Positions 33,159 through 42,708 are shown, counted from the stretch's first letter. The stretch is DNA of 64,000 bases from Chryseobacterium sp. ERMR1:04 (GCF_001297705.1 NZ_LIRF01000003.1:1426001-1490000), one strand, 5' to 3'. Made by a program: numbers and translations. Notes: generated from the letters alone by a model not told the origin.

Positions 33159-34922
33159 CTACCATCCTAAATAATAATCAGTACGCAACCAGATAGGACG
33201 ATTCATTCCGAAATGTTCCTGAAGCATTTTCTCTGCTTCGCAGAAAGCGCCTTCCACCCAGCCTTGTTGATCTGAATAGGCTTCTCCGATAATATGGATT
33301 GATTCATCAGCTACAGGTTTTCTCATATAAGGCATCACATTTTTCACTGAGTATCCGGCTTTCCAAGCGTGATATCCTGCGCCGAATGGTTCATCGGTCC
33401 AATCTCTAAAATAGGTTACATAAGGATCTGGTATTGTTATATCTTGGCCATGTAATTCTCTCAATTGATTCATTAATTCGTCCACCATCAATTGAGTCGC
33501 CTGAACATCATCCAGTTGATGCAGCTCTTTCAATGATGCAGATTTAGCCGCTTTTACTTCAAAAAGTAATTGATCATCAGACAATGCTTTCCAGAAAGTT
33601 TCGGTTTCCATATCTCCGTAGCTTCCCAATAGCATTGAGTTGTTGGTTTCAGGATCTGTTCCAAAATAATAACACTGTCTCATGGGTAAATCGGTGATAG
33701 AATGCCCGGAATCAATTTTTAAATCTTTCCACCATGGATATTGAAAGCCCATTAAGATTTTAAAGGCAGGTTCCATAATCACCGAACGGATATTGGTATT
33801 GAGAACCGAATTTTCGTTGATATTGAAAAAGAAATTATTCTGATCCAGCAGCTCCAATGATTTTCTAGGCATCGCGAGAACCAGCGTATTCGCATAGACA
33901 TTCCATGTGGTATTGGTTTTCAGATTAAGGAAGGTCAATTGGTATTTATGACTATGGGCTAAATGATGTTCTTTGGTGAAAGTAAGCAGTTTATTTTCAG
34001 ACCAAATGCAAGCTCCGTCATGATCCATATAAGAATTGGCGACTGCATATGCAATACTGTCATAGCCTTCCTCAATCGTTTTGTAAATGGTTTCCGCAGA
34101 GAAATCTCCCACCATATAAGGGAAAGCCTCAGCTGAGTTCCAATTGATTGTATTCGAATAATATCCGCCGGCATTCGCTACAAACTCATAGCCTTCCTGC
34201 GAGATCTGATCTTTAATTAAATTCCAAAATCCTAAGTCATTAACTTTACGTTGATCATAAGGAGAGTTCGGGAAATTATAAACCAATCTAGGCTTGATGT
34301 GGTCCCAATCTTCGCTGGTTAATTTAAAAGAATAATCGTAGACCTTTTTTCCTTTAATGATTTTATCTTTATATTGTTCGGCTACCCAAGGATCTGCCAT
34401 TAAAACTTCATAAATAACTTTATTGAAGAGCTGATCTGAACTGAAACCGTCGTCATCATCATTCAGATAATAGCGAGTCGCCAGTTTTTTACCTTCATCC
34501 TGAGCTACATTCCAAGCATCTTGTTTGAAACGTTCTTTTCGAAGGTACATTAACAGTTCGGCAGGATCGCCCATCGGAAATGGAATTGGCGTCATTTTAT
34601 CTTTCAGAACAGGCGTACGTTTATTCAGATCTGGCTCGGTTAGAGGATAACCTTCAATTAATGTAGTTACAATTTCCTGAGAGGTGAGGTAACGCATTCC
34701 GCCTAATTCACCCCAGAAATTCATTCCCGGCATAACAACTGATTCCAGTCTTCCGCCTAGCTTATTGTTCATGTCGAAGATCTGTACTTGGTCGGCTCTA
34801 AATTTTTGATCAGCTATCAAACGATAAGCGGTGTATAATCCTGAAGTTCCTGCGCCAATAATAGCAACTTCTATTTTTAAATCGGAATGCATTCCGGAAT
34901 TTAAAGGTGTCTTTTTATTCAT
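33159..34922 (-). CDS. FAD-dependent L-amino acid/monoamine oxidase
   Basis: 587 residues. The N-terminal FAD loop VAIIGAGTSGLYTAYRL (about 19-35), the GG-doublet region KLGGRLES and ELGGMRY near 75, and the C-terminal block IHIIGEAYSDQQGWVEGAFCEAEKML (about 540-565) are those of flavin monoamine and L-amino acid oxidases. These enzymes deaminate an amine or amino acid with O2, giving ammonia and H2O2. No signal peptide is seen. The gene lies 14 bases after a second FAD oxidase gene, so both are one operon. The precise substrate is unknown. Confidence 0.88.
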   Translation of the reverse strand: MNKKTPLNSGMHSDLKIEVAIIGAGTSGLYTAYRLIADQKFRADQVQIFDMNNKLGGRLESVVMPGMNFWGELGGMRYLTSQEIVTTLIEGYPLTEPDLNKRTPVLKDKMTPIPFPMGDPAELLMYLRKERFKQDAWNVAQDEGKKLATRYYLNDDDDGFSSDQLFNKVIYEVLMADPWVAEQYKDKIIKGKKVYDYSFKLTSEDWDHIKPRLVYNFPNSPYDQRKVNDLGFWNLIKDQISQEGYEFVANAGGYYSNTINWNSAEAFPYMVGDFSAETIYKTIEEGYDSIAYAVANSYMDHDGACIWSENKLLTFTKEHHLAHSHKYQLTFLNLKTNTTWNVYANTLVLAMPRKSLELLDQNNFFFNINENSVLNTNIRSVIMEPAFKILMGFQYPWWKDLKIDSGHSITDLPMRQCYYFGTDPETNNSMLLGSYGDMETETFWKALSDDQLLFEVKAAKSASLKELHQLDDVQATQLMVDELMNQLRELHGQDITIPDPYVTYFRDWTDEPFGAGYHAWKAGYSVKNVMPYMRKPVADESIHIIGEAYSDQQGWVEGAFCEAEKMLQEHFGMNRPIWLRTDYYLGW

Positions 34923-34936
34923 AATGAGAGTTTTTT

Positions 34937-36124
34937 TTACATTGATTTAAAGAATTTACGTCCTAATTGGAAGTGTGAAATATCAAAATCTGTATGACCG
35001 TCTAATGCAAGATCAGACATGATTTTTCCTAAGAAAGGGGTGAATTTTGCAGCCCATCCTGTAGCATAGAGCACGATATTTTTATGATTCGGGACATATT
35101 TTGGAGCAAAATCAATCAACAGTTCTTTATTTTCTATGGTACTCAAGGCAATAAGACATGTTGAGGTATATTCCGGTTCTGTATTGAGTCCGGTCATGTG
35201 ATTTTTCACCCATTCAGAAGTATAAGCCAGCTCTTGTGGATTAGGAATTAATGTTCTGTCACTTGGTTCTTCCAGAGGATTAATAACGAAGTCGGGGGCC
35301 ACACGAATGTATTCAGGATGATCCCAATCTACGGACGGAAACCCGTAAAACTGATTCCCATTTTCAAGTATTGGATCCTGGAACACAAACCATGTAGGAT
35401 ATTGTATCGTAGGATCTGTTTTCTTAAAATAAGCGGAAGACATATTCCAATACGTAGCATCAATTTTAAAATCCAGTAAGTTGATTACACTGTTAATGTA
35501 GGGCCCGGGAATGATTGCCAGTTTTTTAGCAATATAAATTCCGTTAGGCGTGGTGATTTCAAAGAGTTTGCCATTTTGTTTGATCTCCAACACAGGTGAA
35601 TCCTCTTTTAACTCAACCGTTTCTTCTTTCTTACACAAGCCTAAAAGAGTTTCAATGGTCGCTTTAAAATTAATGCTTGCACCATCGGGCTGAAACAATC
35701 CGATATAATTTGCCGGTAAGTTTCTAAAATGATATTGATCTTCAATTTCTCTTGCAGTAAGGTTCGTATAGGGAACATTTAAAGCTTTTAGTGCAGCTTC
35801 GGCTTCAGCAATATTTCCTTCAGTGGAATGTACATTGGGATCTCCAAACCAAAGGGTCCCTACTTTATCAAGTAAAGGGGTATCGGTTTCTTTTTGCAGT
35901 TCATCCCAATACGGCTGCGCATCCAACGCCATCTGTACCATATAATCATCCGGATATGGAATCCGGAACTGTCGAGATACTCCTGCAGAACTCCCTAATT
36001 GATTCACAAAAGTAAATTGCTCCAGCACTAAAGTATTTGCTTTACGTTTCCCCAGATGGTACGCAGTAGCCAAGCCTATTGCACCGCCACCAATGACAAT
36101 TACATCATAGTTTTCTGTTTTCAT
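34937..36124 (-). CDS. FAD-dependent sarcosine oxidase / N-methyltryptophan oxidase-like enzyme
   Basis: 395 residues of the monomeric sarcosine oxidase (MSOX/SolA) type. The FAD loop VIVIGGGAIGLATAYHLGKR (7-26), GSSAGVSRQFRIPY (44-57) with the Arg and His/Tyr context of this family, and the C-terminal LYATGWAAKFTPFLGKIMSDL (covalent-FAD region; the usual Cys is Ala-Ala-Lys here) are visible. Members oxidise N-methyl or secondary amino acids and form H2O2. The apparent absence of the flavin-linking Cys, which MSOX has in the GCSGHGFK loop, suggests non-covalent FAD or altered chemistry. It is the first gene of the pair with the amine oxidase. Confidence 0.85.
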   Translation of the reverse strand: MKTENYDVIVIGGGAIGLATAYHLGKRKANTLVLEQFTFVNQLGSSAGVSRQFRIPYPDDYMVQMALDAQPYWDELQKETDTPLLDKVGTLWFGDPNVHSTEGNIAEAEAALKALNVPYTNLTAREIEDQYHFRNLPANYIGLFQPDGASINFKATIETLLGLCKKEETVELKEDSPVLEIKQNGKLFEITTPNGIYIAKKLAIIPGPYINSVINLLDFKIDATYWNMSSAYFKKTDPTIQYPTWFVFQDPILENGNQFYGFPSVDWDHPEYIRVAPDFVINPLEEPSDRTLIPNPQELAYTSEWVKNHMTGLNTEPEYTSTCLIALSTIENKELLIDFAPKYVPNHKNIVLYATGWAAKFTPFLGKIMSDLALDGHTDFDISHFQLGRKFFKSM

Positions 36125-36441
36125 GTATTTTCAGTTTTTAGCTTTTATGGTTGTTTAGTAATAAGTAAAGAGCCTCATATTTGAAGGATTATATTGAGAT
36201 CTTCTTATACGAGCTTACTCAAACACCTTATTGTCAATATATTTTGTTTTTACTATCTATCTCAAAGTAACAAAGAAGGAGTTAGAAGTTTTATAGTATA
36301 AATTACCAATTGCTGCTTTAAGTATAAACACTTATGAGGATAAAACGCTTTGCTGAAGACCATTCTTGCTTACGCATTAACCTTTAATCAATATTTAATT
36401 ATAACCCATCTTATTTTTGGGTAATTTTACAATAAAACAAG
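36125..36441. other. Divergent intergenic region
   Basis: This 317-base AT-rich gap lies between the oxidase operon and an AraC gene. I see no convincing repeat, hairpin or full consensus promoter. Confidence 0.4.
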
Positions 36442-37260
36442 TTGTCAGAAATTGTGCCCATCTATCAGGAGTATTATGTAAAGGGAAATACTGCCCATTT
36501 CATTAAGAAGCTTTGGATTTTAAACAATCCTGAGAACTGCCCTGCCCTATTTAATAAAGGGGTACCGCCAAACGGCTGCTTTACCATAGCTGTTATTCAG
36601 GGAAACGGACTTAGCATAAGACATCAAAATCAAGTAAAACATCTACCTGAAGGGGTATATTTCTGCGGCCAGATCACTGAACCGATTTATCTTGATATTT
36701 CCTCCGGAACAAAAGCCGTGATGATTCAGCTTTTTCCGTGGACGCTTGTACATTTTGGAATTTCAAATGCTCAAGATTTTACTGATACAATTTGTCCTAT
36801 TCATGAAACCGGAATCGCTACTCCATTAGATTTAATTAAAATGATAGGATTAGGCAATGAAAAGATATGCAGCTATATGATAAACGCTTTTCGTCCTTTA
36901 TTCAGGAGTAATATAAACACCAATCTAATTCTTGAAAGTACACAAATAGTCATGGCCAGTAAAGGAAATATAAAGGTTTCATCCATAGCATCCTCTTTAC
37001 ACTGTTCAGCACGTCATCTGCAAAAAATATTTAAAAATCACATCGGCATAAGTCCAAAAGTATTTATCCGTATTATAAAATTAAGGGAAGCAATAGATGA
37101 CATTGTGTATCCAAATACAAATGCTATAACAATGACAGAACTGGCTATATCAAACGATTATTATGATCAGTCTCATTTTAACAATACTTTTTCATCAGTC
37201 CTTAAAACAACGCCTAGAAATTTCCGTAAAGAAGATTACCTGCTTACCCTAAAAAAATAA
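36442..37260 (+). CDS. AraC-family regulator (DUF6597-type N-terminus)
   Basis: 272 residues. The start is TTG at 36442 or GTG at 36454; an in-frame TAA at 36433 excludes anything earlier and no ATG is near. The N-terminal 130 residues (IYQEYYVKGNTAHFIKKLWIL...LPEGVYFCGQITEP) resemble the domain of unknown function found before many AraC regulators. The C-terminal part (KVSSIASSLHCSARHLQKIFKNHIGISPKVFIRIIKL) is the DNA-binding domain. It is divergent from the oxidase operon and 21 bases before the M13 peptidase gene. Either could be a target. Confidence 0.88.
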   Translation: MSEIVPIYQEYYVKGNTAHFIKKLWILNNPENCPALFNKGVPPNGCFTIAVIQGNGLSIRHQNQVKHLPEGVYFCGQITEPIYLDISSGTKAVMIQLFPWTLVHFGISNAQDFTDTICPIHETGIATPLDLIKMIGLGNEKICSYMINAFRPLFRSNINTNLILESTQIVMASKGNIKVSSIASSLHCSARHLQKIFKNHIGISPKVFIRIIKLREAIDDIVYPNTNAITMTELAISNDYYDQSHFNNTFSSVLKTTPRNFRKEDYLLTLKK

Positions 37261-37281
37261 TGAGCTGTTCGTATTTTTACA

Positions 37282-39438
37282 ATGATCATTCAAAATATAA
37301 AAGTAGCTTCGGCATTGATAAAGAATATAAAAATGAAACTTTCAAGATTGTCAATACCTCATCAGCCCCAACAAAATCCAACATCAAAAATAGGATTGAT
37401 ATACAAATTGATGATGATTGTTTTTGTATCTATTACTCCATTCTCCATCAATGCACAGTCTAGCGCACCCAATAAAGGGAAAGCGACCTTTGGAAATTGG
37501 GGTATTGAAACTCAGTTTATCAGCCAATCAATATTACCCGGTAATGATTTTTACAGATATGTGAATGAAGGTTGGCTTAATTCAAAGACTATTCCGGCAG
37601 GTTCTTCGGGACTTAGTAATTACAGTGTAGCGGGAAATAAGATCAGTGAAAGAATCGCAAATATGATTCATGATGGGGCTAAGGCAACAAGCACCAATAA
37701 TAAATCACTCCAACAGATAGGCGCCCTTTATTTGGGCTACCTTGATACAGATAACATTGAAAAACTAGGTCTTACTCCTATTGAAAAGGATTTAAAAAGC
37801 ATCCTCGCCCTAACCAGCTACGAAGGCGTTGCAAAATGGATGGCAAACCCCAAATCTTTCACCATCATAGGCATTCGTACAGGGCCGGATCTTAATAACA
37901 GAAGTCGATTTCTTGTTGCCCTTAACGATAGCGGTATTGGATTACCTGGCCCAGATTGGTATCAAAAACAAGATGCTCCATATACTGGATATCGCAAAGC
38001 CTATAAAGAATATATTATCAATACATTTAAACTTGCGGGCATTAATAATGCAGAAAAGCGAGCTGATGACATCCTTGAAATTGAAACCAAATTAGCAGCC
38101 GTGCAATGGACACCGGCACAAATGCGAGACAGCAAGATCAATTCCCACCTGATGCCTGTTTCAGAACTGAACACTTATGCTCCGGGCTTCCCTTGGAAAA
38201 CCTTTTTGGCAAGCAGACAGGTAGATCATGTAAATGAAGTGATATTGCAGGCAGACTCTGCCATAAAAGCAAAAGCCGCCCTCTTTGCGAATACCTCTGT
38301 AGAAATTTGGACCTCCTATTTAGCGTTTCATTGGATCGTTAATCATGCTACTCTTCTTCCTGAAAAGTTTCGTAAAAGTCAGTTTGATTTTTACTATACA
38401 ACATTAAATGGAATCTCAAAGGATACTCAAAGGGAACAAAAATCAATTTTATATGTTAATAATCGGGTGGGTCAAATAGTTGGAAAGTTATATATAGAAC
38501 AATATTTTCCTGCTGAAACCCTCAAGAGCACCGAAGATTTAGTGAAATACATTCGCAAGGCATTTGCCATCAGATTAGAAAAGCTTGATTGGCTTGATGA
38601 AAGCAGTAGAAAAGAAGCGAAAACTAAATTGGATGAGGTGACGGTAAGAATAGGGTATCCTAAAAATTGGCGTGATTATTCATCCATTCATTTCGATGCT
38701 AAAAATCCTATTGATAACGAACATATTATAGCAAAAGCCAACTGGGATTATGATCGTTCTCTGCTTCAAAAGGTTTTTACCAGTAATGATTGGTATCAGG
38801 TTCCCCAAACGGTTGACGCAACCAGCAGTAAGCTTTACAATTCTATCGAATTTCCTGCAGGCATTTTGCAACCTCCATTTTTTGATCCTTCTGCAGATCC
38901 AGCAGTAAATTTTGGAGCGATTGGGGCTATTATAGGCCATGAATTAGGGCATTGTTTTGACGACGAGGGATCAAAGTTTGACGGACAAGGTATCGTTCGC
39001 GATTGGTGGACTGATAAAACCCGAAAACAATTTGAAACACGAACCCAACAGCTTATTGAACAATATGATGCATTCTCACCGTTAGATGGAATTCATGTAA
39101 ACGGAAAACAAACATTGGGTGAGAATATTGGTGATCTAACAGGCGCTATTATTGCCTATGAAGCCTATCAGCTTTACTGTGCTGATCATGCAGATAAGCC
39201 TTTGATTTTGAATGGCTATACAGGTGACCAACGCTACTTTCTATCTTTTGCACAGACCAATCGTACCCTTTATACTCCTGAAGCATATCGTATAACGGTA
39301 TCACAAAACTATCATGCGCCAGCAAAATACCGTGTAAATGGTGTGGTTAGAAATATGGATACCTGGTATAAAGCGTTCCAAATAAAGCCGGAAGATAAGT
39401 TGTATTTATCCCCTGAAAAAAGAGTGCGCCTTTGGTAA
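37282..39438 (+). CDS. M13-family zinc metallopeptidase (neprilysin/PepO-like)
   Basis: Up to 718 residues. The zinc motif HELGH (H553, H557) in IGHELGHCFDDEG and the second motif GENIGDLTG (third ligand Glu) are intact. The C-terminus carries the family's conserved YRVNGVVRN and W-stretch. A hydrophobic segment LMMIVFVSITPFSINAQ around residues 43-59 is a signal peptide, so the true start is probably the Met at 37333 or 37411. Members cleave small peptides at the amino side of hydrophobic residues; export suggests peptide scavenging. It follows the AraC gene by 21 bases. Confidence 0.9.
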   Translation: MIIQNIKVASALIKNIKMKLSRLSIPHQPQQNPTSKIGLIYKLMMIVFVSITPFSINAQSSAPNKGKATFGNWGIETQFISQSILPGNDFYRYVNEGWLNSKTIPAGSSGLSNYSVAGNKISERIANMIHDGAKATSTNNKSLQQIGALYLGYLDTDNIEKLGLTPIEKDLKSILALTSYEGVAKWMANPKSFTIIGIRTGPDLNNRSRFLVALNDSGIGLPGPDWYQKQDAPYTGYRKAYKEYIINTFKLAGINNAEKRADDILEIETKLAAVQWTPAQMRDSKINSHLMPVSELNTYAPGFPWKTFLASRQVDHVNEVILQADSAIKAKAALFANTSVEIWTSYLAFHWIVNHATLLPEKFRKSQFDFYYTTLNGISKDTQREQKSILYVNNRVGQIVGKLYIEQYFPAETLKSTEDLVKYIRKAFAIRLEKLDWLDESSRKEAKTKLDEVTVRIGYPKNWRDYSSIHFDAKNPIDNEHIIAKANWDYDRSLLQKVFTSNDWYQVPQTVDATSSKLYNSIEFPAGILQPPFFDPSADPAVNFGAIGAIIGHELGHCFDDEGSKFDGQGIVRDWWTDKTRKQFETRTQQLIEQYDAFSPLDGIHVNGKQTLGENIGDLTGAIIAYEAYQLYCADHADKPLILNGYTGDQRYFLSFAQTNRTLYTPEAYRITVSQNYHAPAKYRVNGVVRNMDTWYKAFQIKPEDKLYLSPEKRVRLW

Positions 39439-39519
39439 CTTTCATCATAGATTTCTATTTAAAATCTTAATTAAAAGAATAAAAAAAACTAATTTTTGTA
39501 ATTAATCGTAACATTACGG

Positions 39520-39557
39520 CCGACATTTGAAATGTAAATTTCTGTGTCGGTTTTTTA
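39520..39557 (+). terminator. Terminator of the M13 peptidase gene
   Basis: CCGACA (39520-39525) pairs with TGTCGG (39545-39550); a TTTTTTATTTT tract follows. It is about 80 bases past the stop. Confidence 0.7.
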
Positions 39558-39618
39558 TTTTATTACCTTTACGTAAGAAATTCAGGAACACGTAAAAAAC
39601 CTTTTTAGATTGTAGAGA

Positions 39619-40242
39619 ATGGATATAAAAATGCTGGAAAACTGTCTCCCAGACTTTGGAAGAGATCTTATCGCCGAAATTGATAAATTTGGGATTATAA
39701 AAAACTATTCCATAGATGATTTTGTTATCAAGCAAGGTCAGTATGTTCGGTATCTGCCCATTGTTTTAGAAGGAAGCGTAAAAGTATACAGCACAGAAGA
39801 CGGCCTACAGTTTTTATTGTATTATATTCTCCCCAAACAATCCTGCATCTTTAGTTTTGCGCATTTATTCAGTCAGGATCCGATAGATTTTTCTGCAGTT
39901 CCGGAGGAAGAAACTCAGATTTTATTAATTCCAATTGAGAAGGCAAAAGAATGGGTCCTAAAATTCCCTTCATTTAACCATCTTATTATGGCCGAATTTC
40001 AAAAACATTACAATGATCTTCTGCAAACAACCAAACAAATTATCTGCTACAAACTTGAAGACAGGCTTTGGTCTTATCTAAAAACAAAGAGTGAAAACAG
40101 CCACTCAAAAGAGCTATCTATTACCCATAAAAATATTGCTGATGATCTGGGTACTTCGAGAGAAGTGATTTCAAGGGTGATGAAAAAGCTGGAACATGAA
40201 AATAAAATCTTTCAAGACGGGAGAAAAATAAAAATAGTTTAA
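39619..40242 (+). CDS. Crp/Fnr-family transcriptional regulator
   Basis: 207 residues. A cyclic-nucleotide-binding-like beta-roll (about 20-125) is followed by a Crp-type winged helix: ELSITHKNIADDLGTSREVISRVMKKLEHENKI near 165-197. No Fe-S cysteine cluster of the FNR type is seen (Cys is scarce), so the signal is not evident. A short gap downstream carries a perfect dyad GTAACA-TT-TGTTAC in front of the catalase-like gene, which is the likely target. Confidence 0.93.
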   Translation: MDIKMLENCLPDFGRDLIAEIDKFGIIKNYSIDDFVIKQGQYVRYLPIVLEGSVKVYSTEDGLQFLLYYILPKQSCIFSFAHLFSQDPIDFSAVPEEETQILLIPIEKAKEWVLKFPSFNHLIMAEFQKHYNDLLQTTKQIICYKLEDRLWSYLKTKSENSHSKELSITHKNIADDLGTSREVISRVMKKLEHENKIFQDGRKIKIV

Positions 40243-40243
40243 G

Positions 40244-40287
40244 GTAACATTTGTTACTTATTTAAAATTTTGTACAGATTATTTTTG
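40244..40287 (+). promoter_or_regulatory. Crp/Fnr-type dyad and promoter of the catalase-like gene
   Basis: GTAACA-TT-TGTTAC (40244-40257) lies right after the regulator's stop codon. TATTTTTG (40280-40287) matches the -7 consensus 22 bases further on and 21 bases before the ATG. The dyad therefore sits at the -33 region or just upstream, the position of a class II activator site. Confidence 0.6.
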
Positions 40288-40308
40288 CCTTACCTAAAAG
40301 GCATTACA

Positions 40309-41289
40309 ATGAAAACAAGCACACAATTCTCATTATTATTCTCTACCCTTCTTTTCACCGCAACCGCAAAAGCGCAAACTACGACTTATACTCCCCAACA
40401 AATGGTGGATGCTCTGCATGGCGTTTTTGGAAAACATCCTAACGCAAGAGCTGTGCATGCTAAAGGAATCATTACGGAAGGAAGTTTCACTGCCAGCACT
40501 GATGCTAAGAAAATCACTAAAGCTCTACAATTTAAAGGAGGGAAAACGCCTATTACCGTTCGTTTTTCAGATTTTACAGGCATTCCGACTATTTCTGATA
40601 CCGATGGCCATTCAAACCCCAGAGGATTAGCGATTAAATTTCATTTATCGGATGGTACAGAAACTGATATTGTAGCCCACAGTTACAATGGCTTTCCCGT
40701 AGCAACAACCGATGAATTCAGAGAGTTATTATCAGCACTTGCCACCAACGGATCCGCTATTACAACACCCACACCATTAGATTCTTTTTTAGACACTCAC
40801 CCTATTGCTAAAACATTCCTGACGAGCCAAAAACCGGCATCTACCAGCTTTGCTACTCTTCCGTATTATGGAGTTAATTCATTTAAATTTACCAATGAGA
40901 AAGGAGAATCAACTTTTATAAGATATCAGTTTATTCCTGAAGAAGGCGAGCAATTTTTAACCAAAGAAGAACTTTCTCAAGCGAGTCCCAATTATTTAAA
41001 TAATGAAATTAAATCACATTTAAAAACTAAAAGCATAACCTTTAAACTCTATGCCCAAGTTGCTGAAAAAGGTGATATTATAGACAATCCATCCATTGCA
41101 TGGCCGGATACCCGAAAAAGAATTCTGCTGGGAACCCTTTCAATTAAAAAACTAACCGCAAACTCATGGGAAGAAGATCAAAAATTATCTTTCATTCCCA
41201 ATCATCTCACAAATGGAATTGAAACCGCAGATCCTATGCTTGAAGATCGTTCGAAAGCGTATCCCATATCGGTAAAAGAACGTCGTTAA
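40309..41289 (+). CDS. Exported catalase-family heme peroxidase
   Basis: 326 residues from the ATG at 40309, which opens a good signal peptide (LLFSTLLFTATAKAQ); the upstream TTG at 40270 is less likely. It belongs to the small (SrpA-like) catalase branch: RAVHAKGIITEGSF with the distal His, TVRFSDFTGIPTI, NPRGLAIKF, AWPDTRKRILLGTLSI, and a C-terminal RSKAY that occupies the position of the RxxxY proximal heme-Tyr motif. It should degrade H2O2 or organic peroxides outside the cytoplasm. It is preceded by a Crp/Fnr gene and a dyad operator, and followed by a small gene. Confidence 0.88.
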   Translation: MKTSTQFSLLFSTLLFTATAKAQTTTYTPQQMVDALHGVFGKHPNARAVHAKGIITEGSFTASTDAKKITKALQFKGGKTPITVRFSDFTGIPTISDTDGHSNPRGLAIKFHLSDGTETDIVAHSYNGFPVATTDEFRELLSALATNGSAITTPTPLDSFLDTHPIAKTFLTSQKPASTSFATLPYYGVNSFKFTNEKGESTFIRYQFIPEEGEQFLTKEELSQASPNYLNNEIKSHLKTKSITFKLYAQVAEKGDIIDNPSIAWPDTRKRILLGTLSIKKLTANSWEEDQKLSFIPNHLTNGIETADPMLEDRSKAYPISVKERR

Positions 41290-41326
41290 AAATAAAATAG
41301 AATTTTTAACTTTAATAAAAAATAAT

Positions 41327-41566
41327 ATGTCTGAACACATTGAACTCATCCCAAAAAACACACTCATCACCAACACACCGGAAGAAGGCCGACAACTAGC
41401 CGTAAAAATGGCAAGGCTTATCATTAAAGTAACCCAGCCTGATGCTGAGGTAAGAGAAAAACTAAGGCCTGTGTATGCAGAAGACGCATCTATGCTCATC
41501 GCTATCGGCCAAACTGTAGCCACGGAGTTTGCCACCATTGCCGCTGCTAATAATTATTGGAGATAA
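41327..41566 (+). CDS. Small protein of unknown function
   Basis: 79 residues, soluble, predicted mostly helical (LAVKMARLIIKVTQPDAEVREKLRPVYAEDASMLIAIGQTVATEFATIAAANNYW). I do not recognise it. It lies 37 bases after the catalase-like gene and before a strong terminator, so it is probably part of that transcript. Confidence 0.7.
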   Translation: MSEHIELIPKNTLITNTPEEGRQLAVKMARLIIKVTQPDAEVREKLRPVYAEDASMLIAIGQTVATEFATIAAANNYWR

Positions 41567-41583
41567 GGGTCTTCCTAAGTACC

Positions 41584-41607
41584 AACCGCTTTCTGAGCGG
41601 TTTTTTT
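41584..41607 (+). terminator. Terminator of the catalase transcript
   Basis: AACCGCT (41584-41590) pairs with AGCGGTT (41596-41602) around TTCTG, then a T-run. It is 17 bases past the stop of the 79-residue gene. Confidence 0.9.
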
Positions 41608-41779
41608 ATTTGTATACAAAATCCTTTGATTCGTTCATTTCCTGTCAACTTATCTTAGGGCTGTATGATCTTATATAGATGAGAAATTGATATATTTTTT
41701 TAATTATTCTTTAATTAACGTCTTTAGATTAACAATCCCCAAATAGCAATTCATTTAATAGAGAATTAATATCCTTAAA

Positions 41780-41814
41780 TTGGCTTTTTATATCCATAAA
41801 CATTACATTTACAC
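41780..41814 (+). promoter_or_regulatory. Probable promoter of the TPR-AraC gene
   Basis: TTGG at 41780-41783, then TACATTTA at 41804-41811 (one mismatch to TAnnTTTG), lies about 30 bases before the GTG start. Confidence 0.4.
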
Positions 41815-41841
41815 AAAAAATTCATCAATAAAAACTATTAA

Positions 41842-42708
41842 GTGAAAATTAAACTATGTAAACTAATATTTAAAGTATTTTTTTTATTTCAGCCTTTTAT
41901 ACTCATTCCCGCACAAAACCTGAATGATTATAATAAAATCTACACAAAAACTTATCTTGAGACATCACAGAAAGACCATAAAAAAGCATTAAAGATTGCA
42001 GATTCTTTATTTACAATCTCTGAAACACCTCATCTAAAGGCAAAAAGCCTTATGTTATCAGCCACATTACTGCAACAAACCGGAGACATTAAACAGGCCA
42101 TCTATTATGCAACTCAGGCAGAGCAAGCCATCGAAAAATCTGATAAAAACATTTACAAATCAATAATATACGGTTTTCTAGCCACCCAGTATAGAAATAT
42201 TCAACTGTATGAGTTCTCTAAAGAGTATACAGATAAAGCACTACATATCGCAGATAAAATAGAAGATCCTAAAAGTATAAGCAGCATTATAGGCCTTATT
42301 TGGCAAGAAAAGGCTTACTATGAACTTGAAAAAAAGAATTACGCACAATCTATCAACTGCGTTAATAAATCTCAAGAATATTTTCAGGGTGAAGTACAGA
42401 ATAAAGATTTTTTAACAGCAAATAATAATCAGCTACTTGGCCTAGCCTATTTTCATACTAAAAAATTTGCCAAAGCTATGCTTGCGTATCAAAAAGCATT
42501 ACAAACTCTGGATACTATGCCCGATAATTTCCTGAAAGGTTTTGTGTTGAATGGTATGGCCGAAATATATATCGAAACTAAAAATGTAACCAAAGCGAAG
42601 GAATATATGATCCGCGCCGAAAAAATTGCAGAGCAGTCTGATTACCTGTATTTAAAAAAAGAAATATACAAGACATCAAAAAATACTACACGCTTACTAA
42701 AGACTTAA
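41842..42708 (+). CDS. TPR part of a TPR-AraC sensor regulator, frame broken
   Basis: 288 readable residues from GTG at 41842. A signal-like segment (IFKVFFLFQPFILIPAQ) is followed by four or five tetratricopeptide repeats (about 40-270; e.g. AKSLMLSATLLQQTGDIKQAIYYATQAEQAI). The frame then turns to nonsense (TSKNTTRLLKT). The proper continuation lies in the -1 frame: DIKKYYTLTKDLKKLEQADVKQ, a transmembrane helix, and an AraC domain. One base is missing, either within the A7 run at 42654-42660 or after 42672 (AAGACATC where AAGGACATC would restore frame). Whole proteins of this design are common in Flavobacteriia. Confidence 0.8.
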   Translation: MKIKLCKLIFKVFFLFQPFILIPAQNLNDYNKIYTKTYLETSQKDHKKALKIADSLFTISETPHLKAKSLMLSATLLQQTGDIKQAIYYATQAEQAIEKSDKNIYKSIIYGFLATQYRNIQLYEFSKEYTDKALHIADKIEDPKSISSIIGLIWQEKAYYELEKKNYAQSINCVNKSQEYFQGEVQNKDFLTANNNQLLGLAYFHTKKFAKAMLAYQKALQTLDTMPDNFLKGFVLNGMAEIYIETKNVTKAKEYMIRAEKIAEQSDYLYLKKEIYKTSKNTTRLLKT

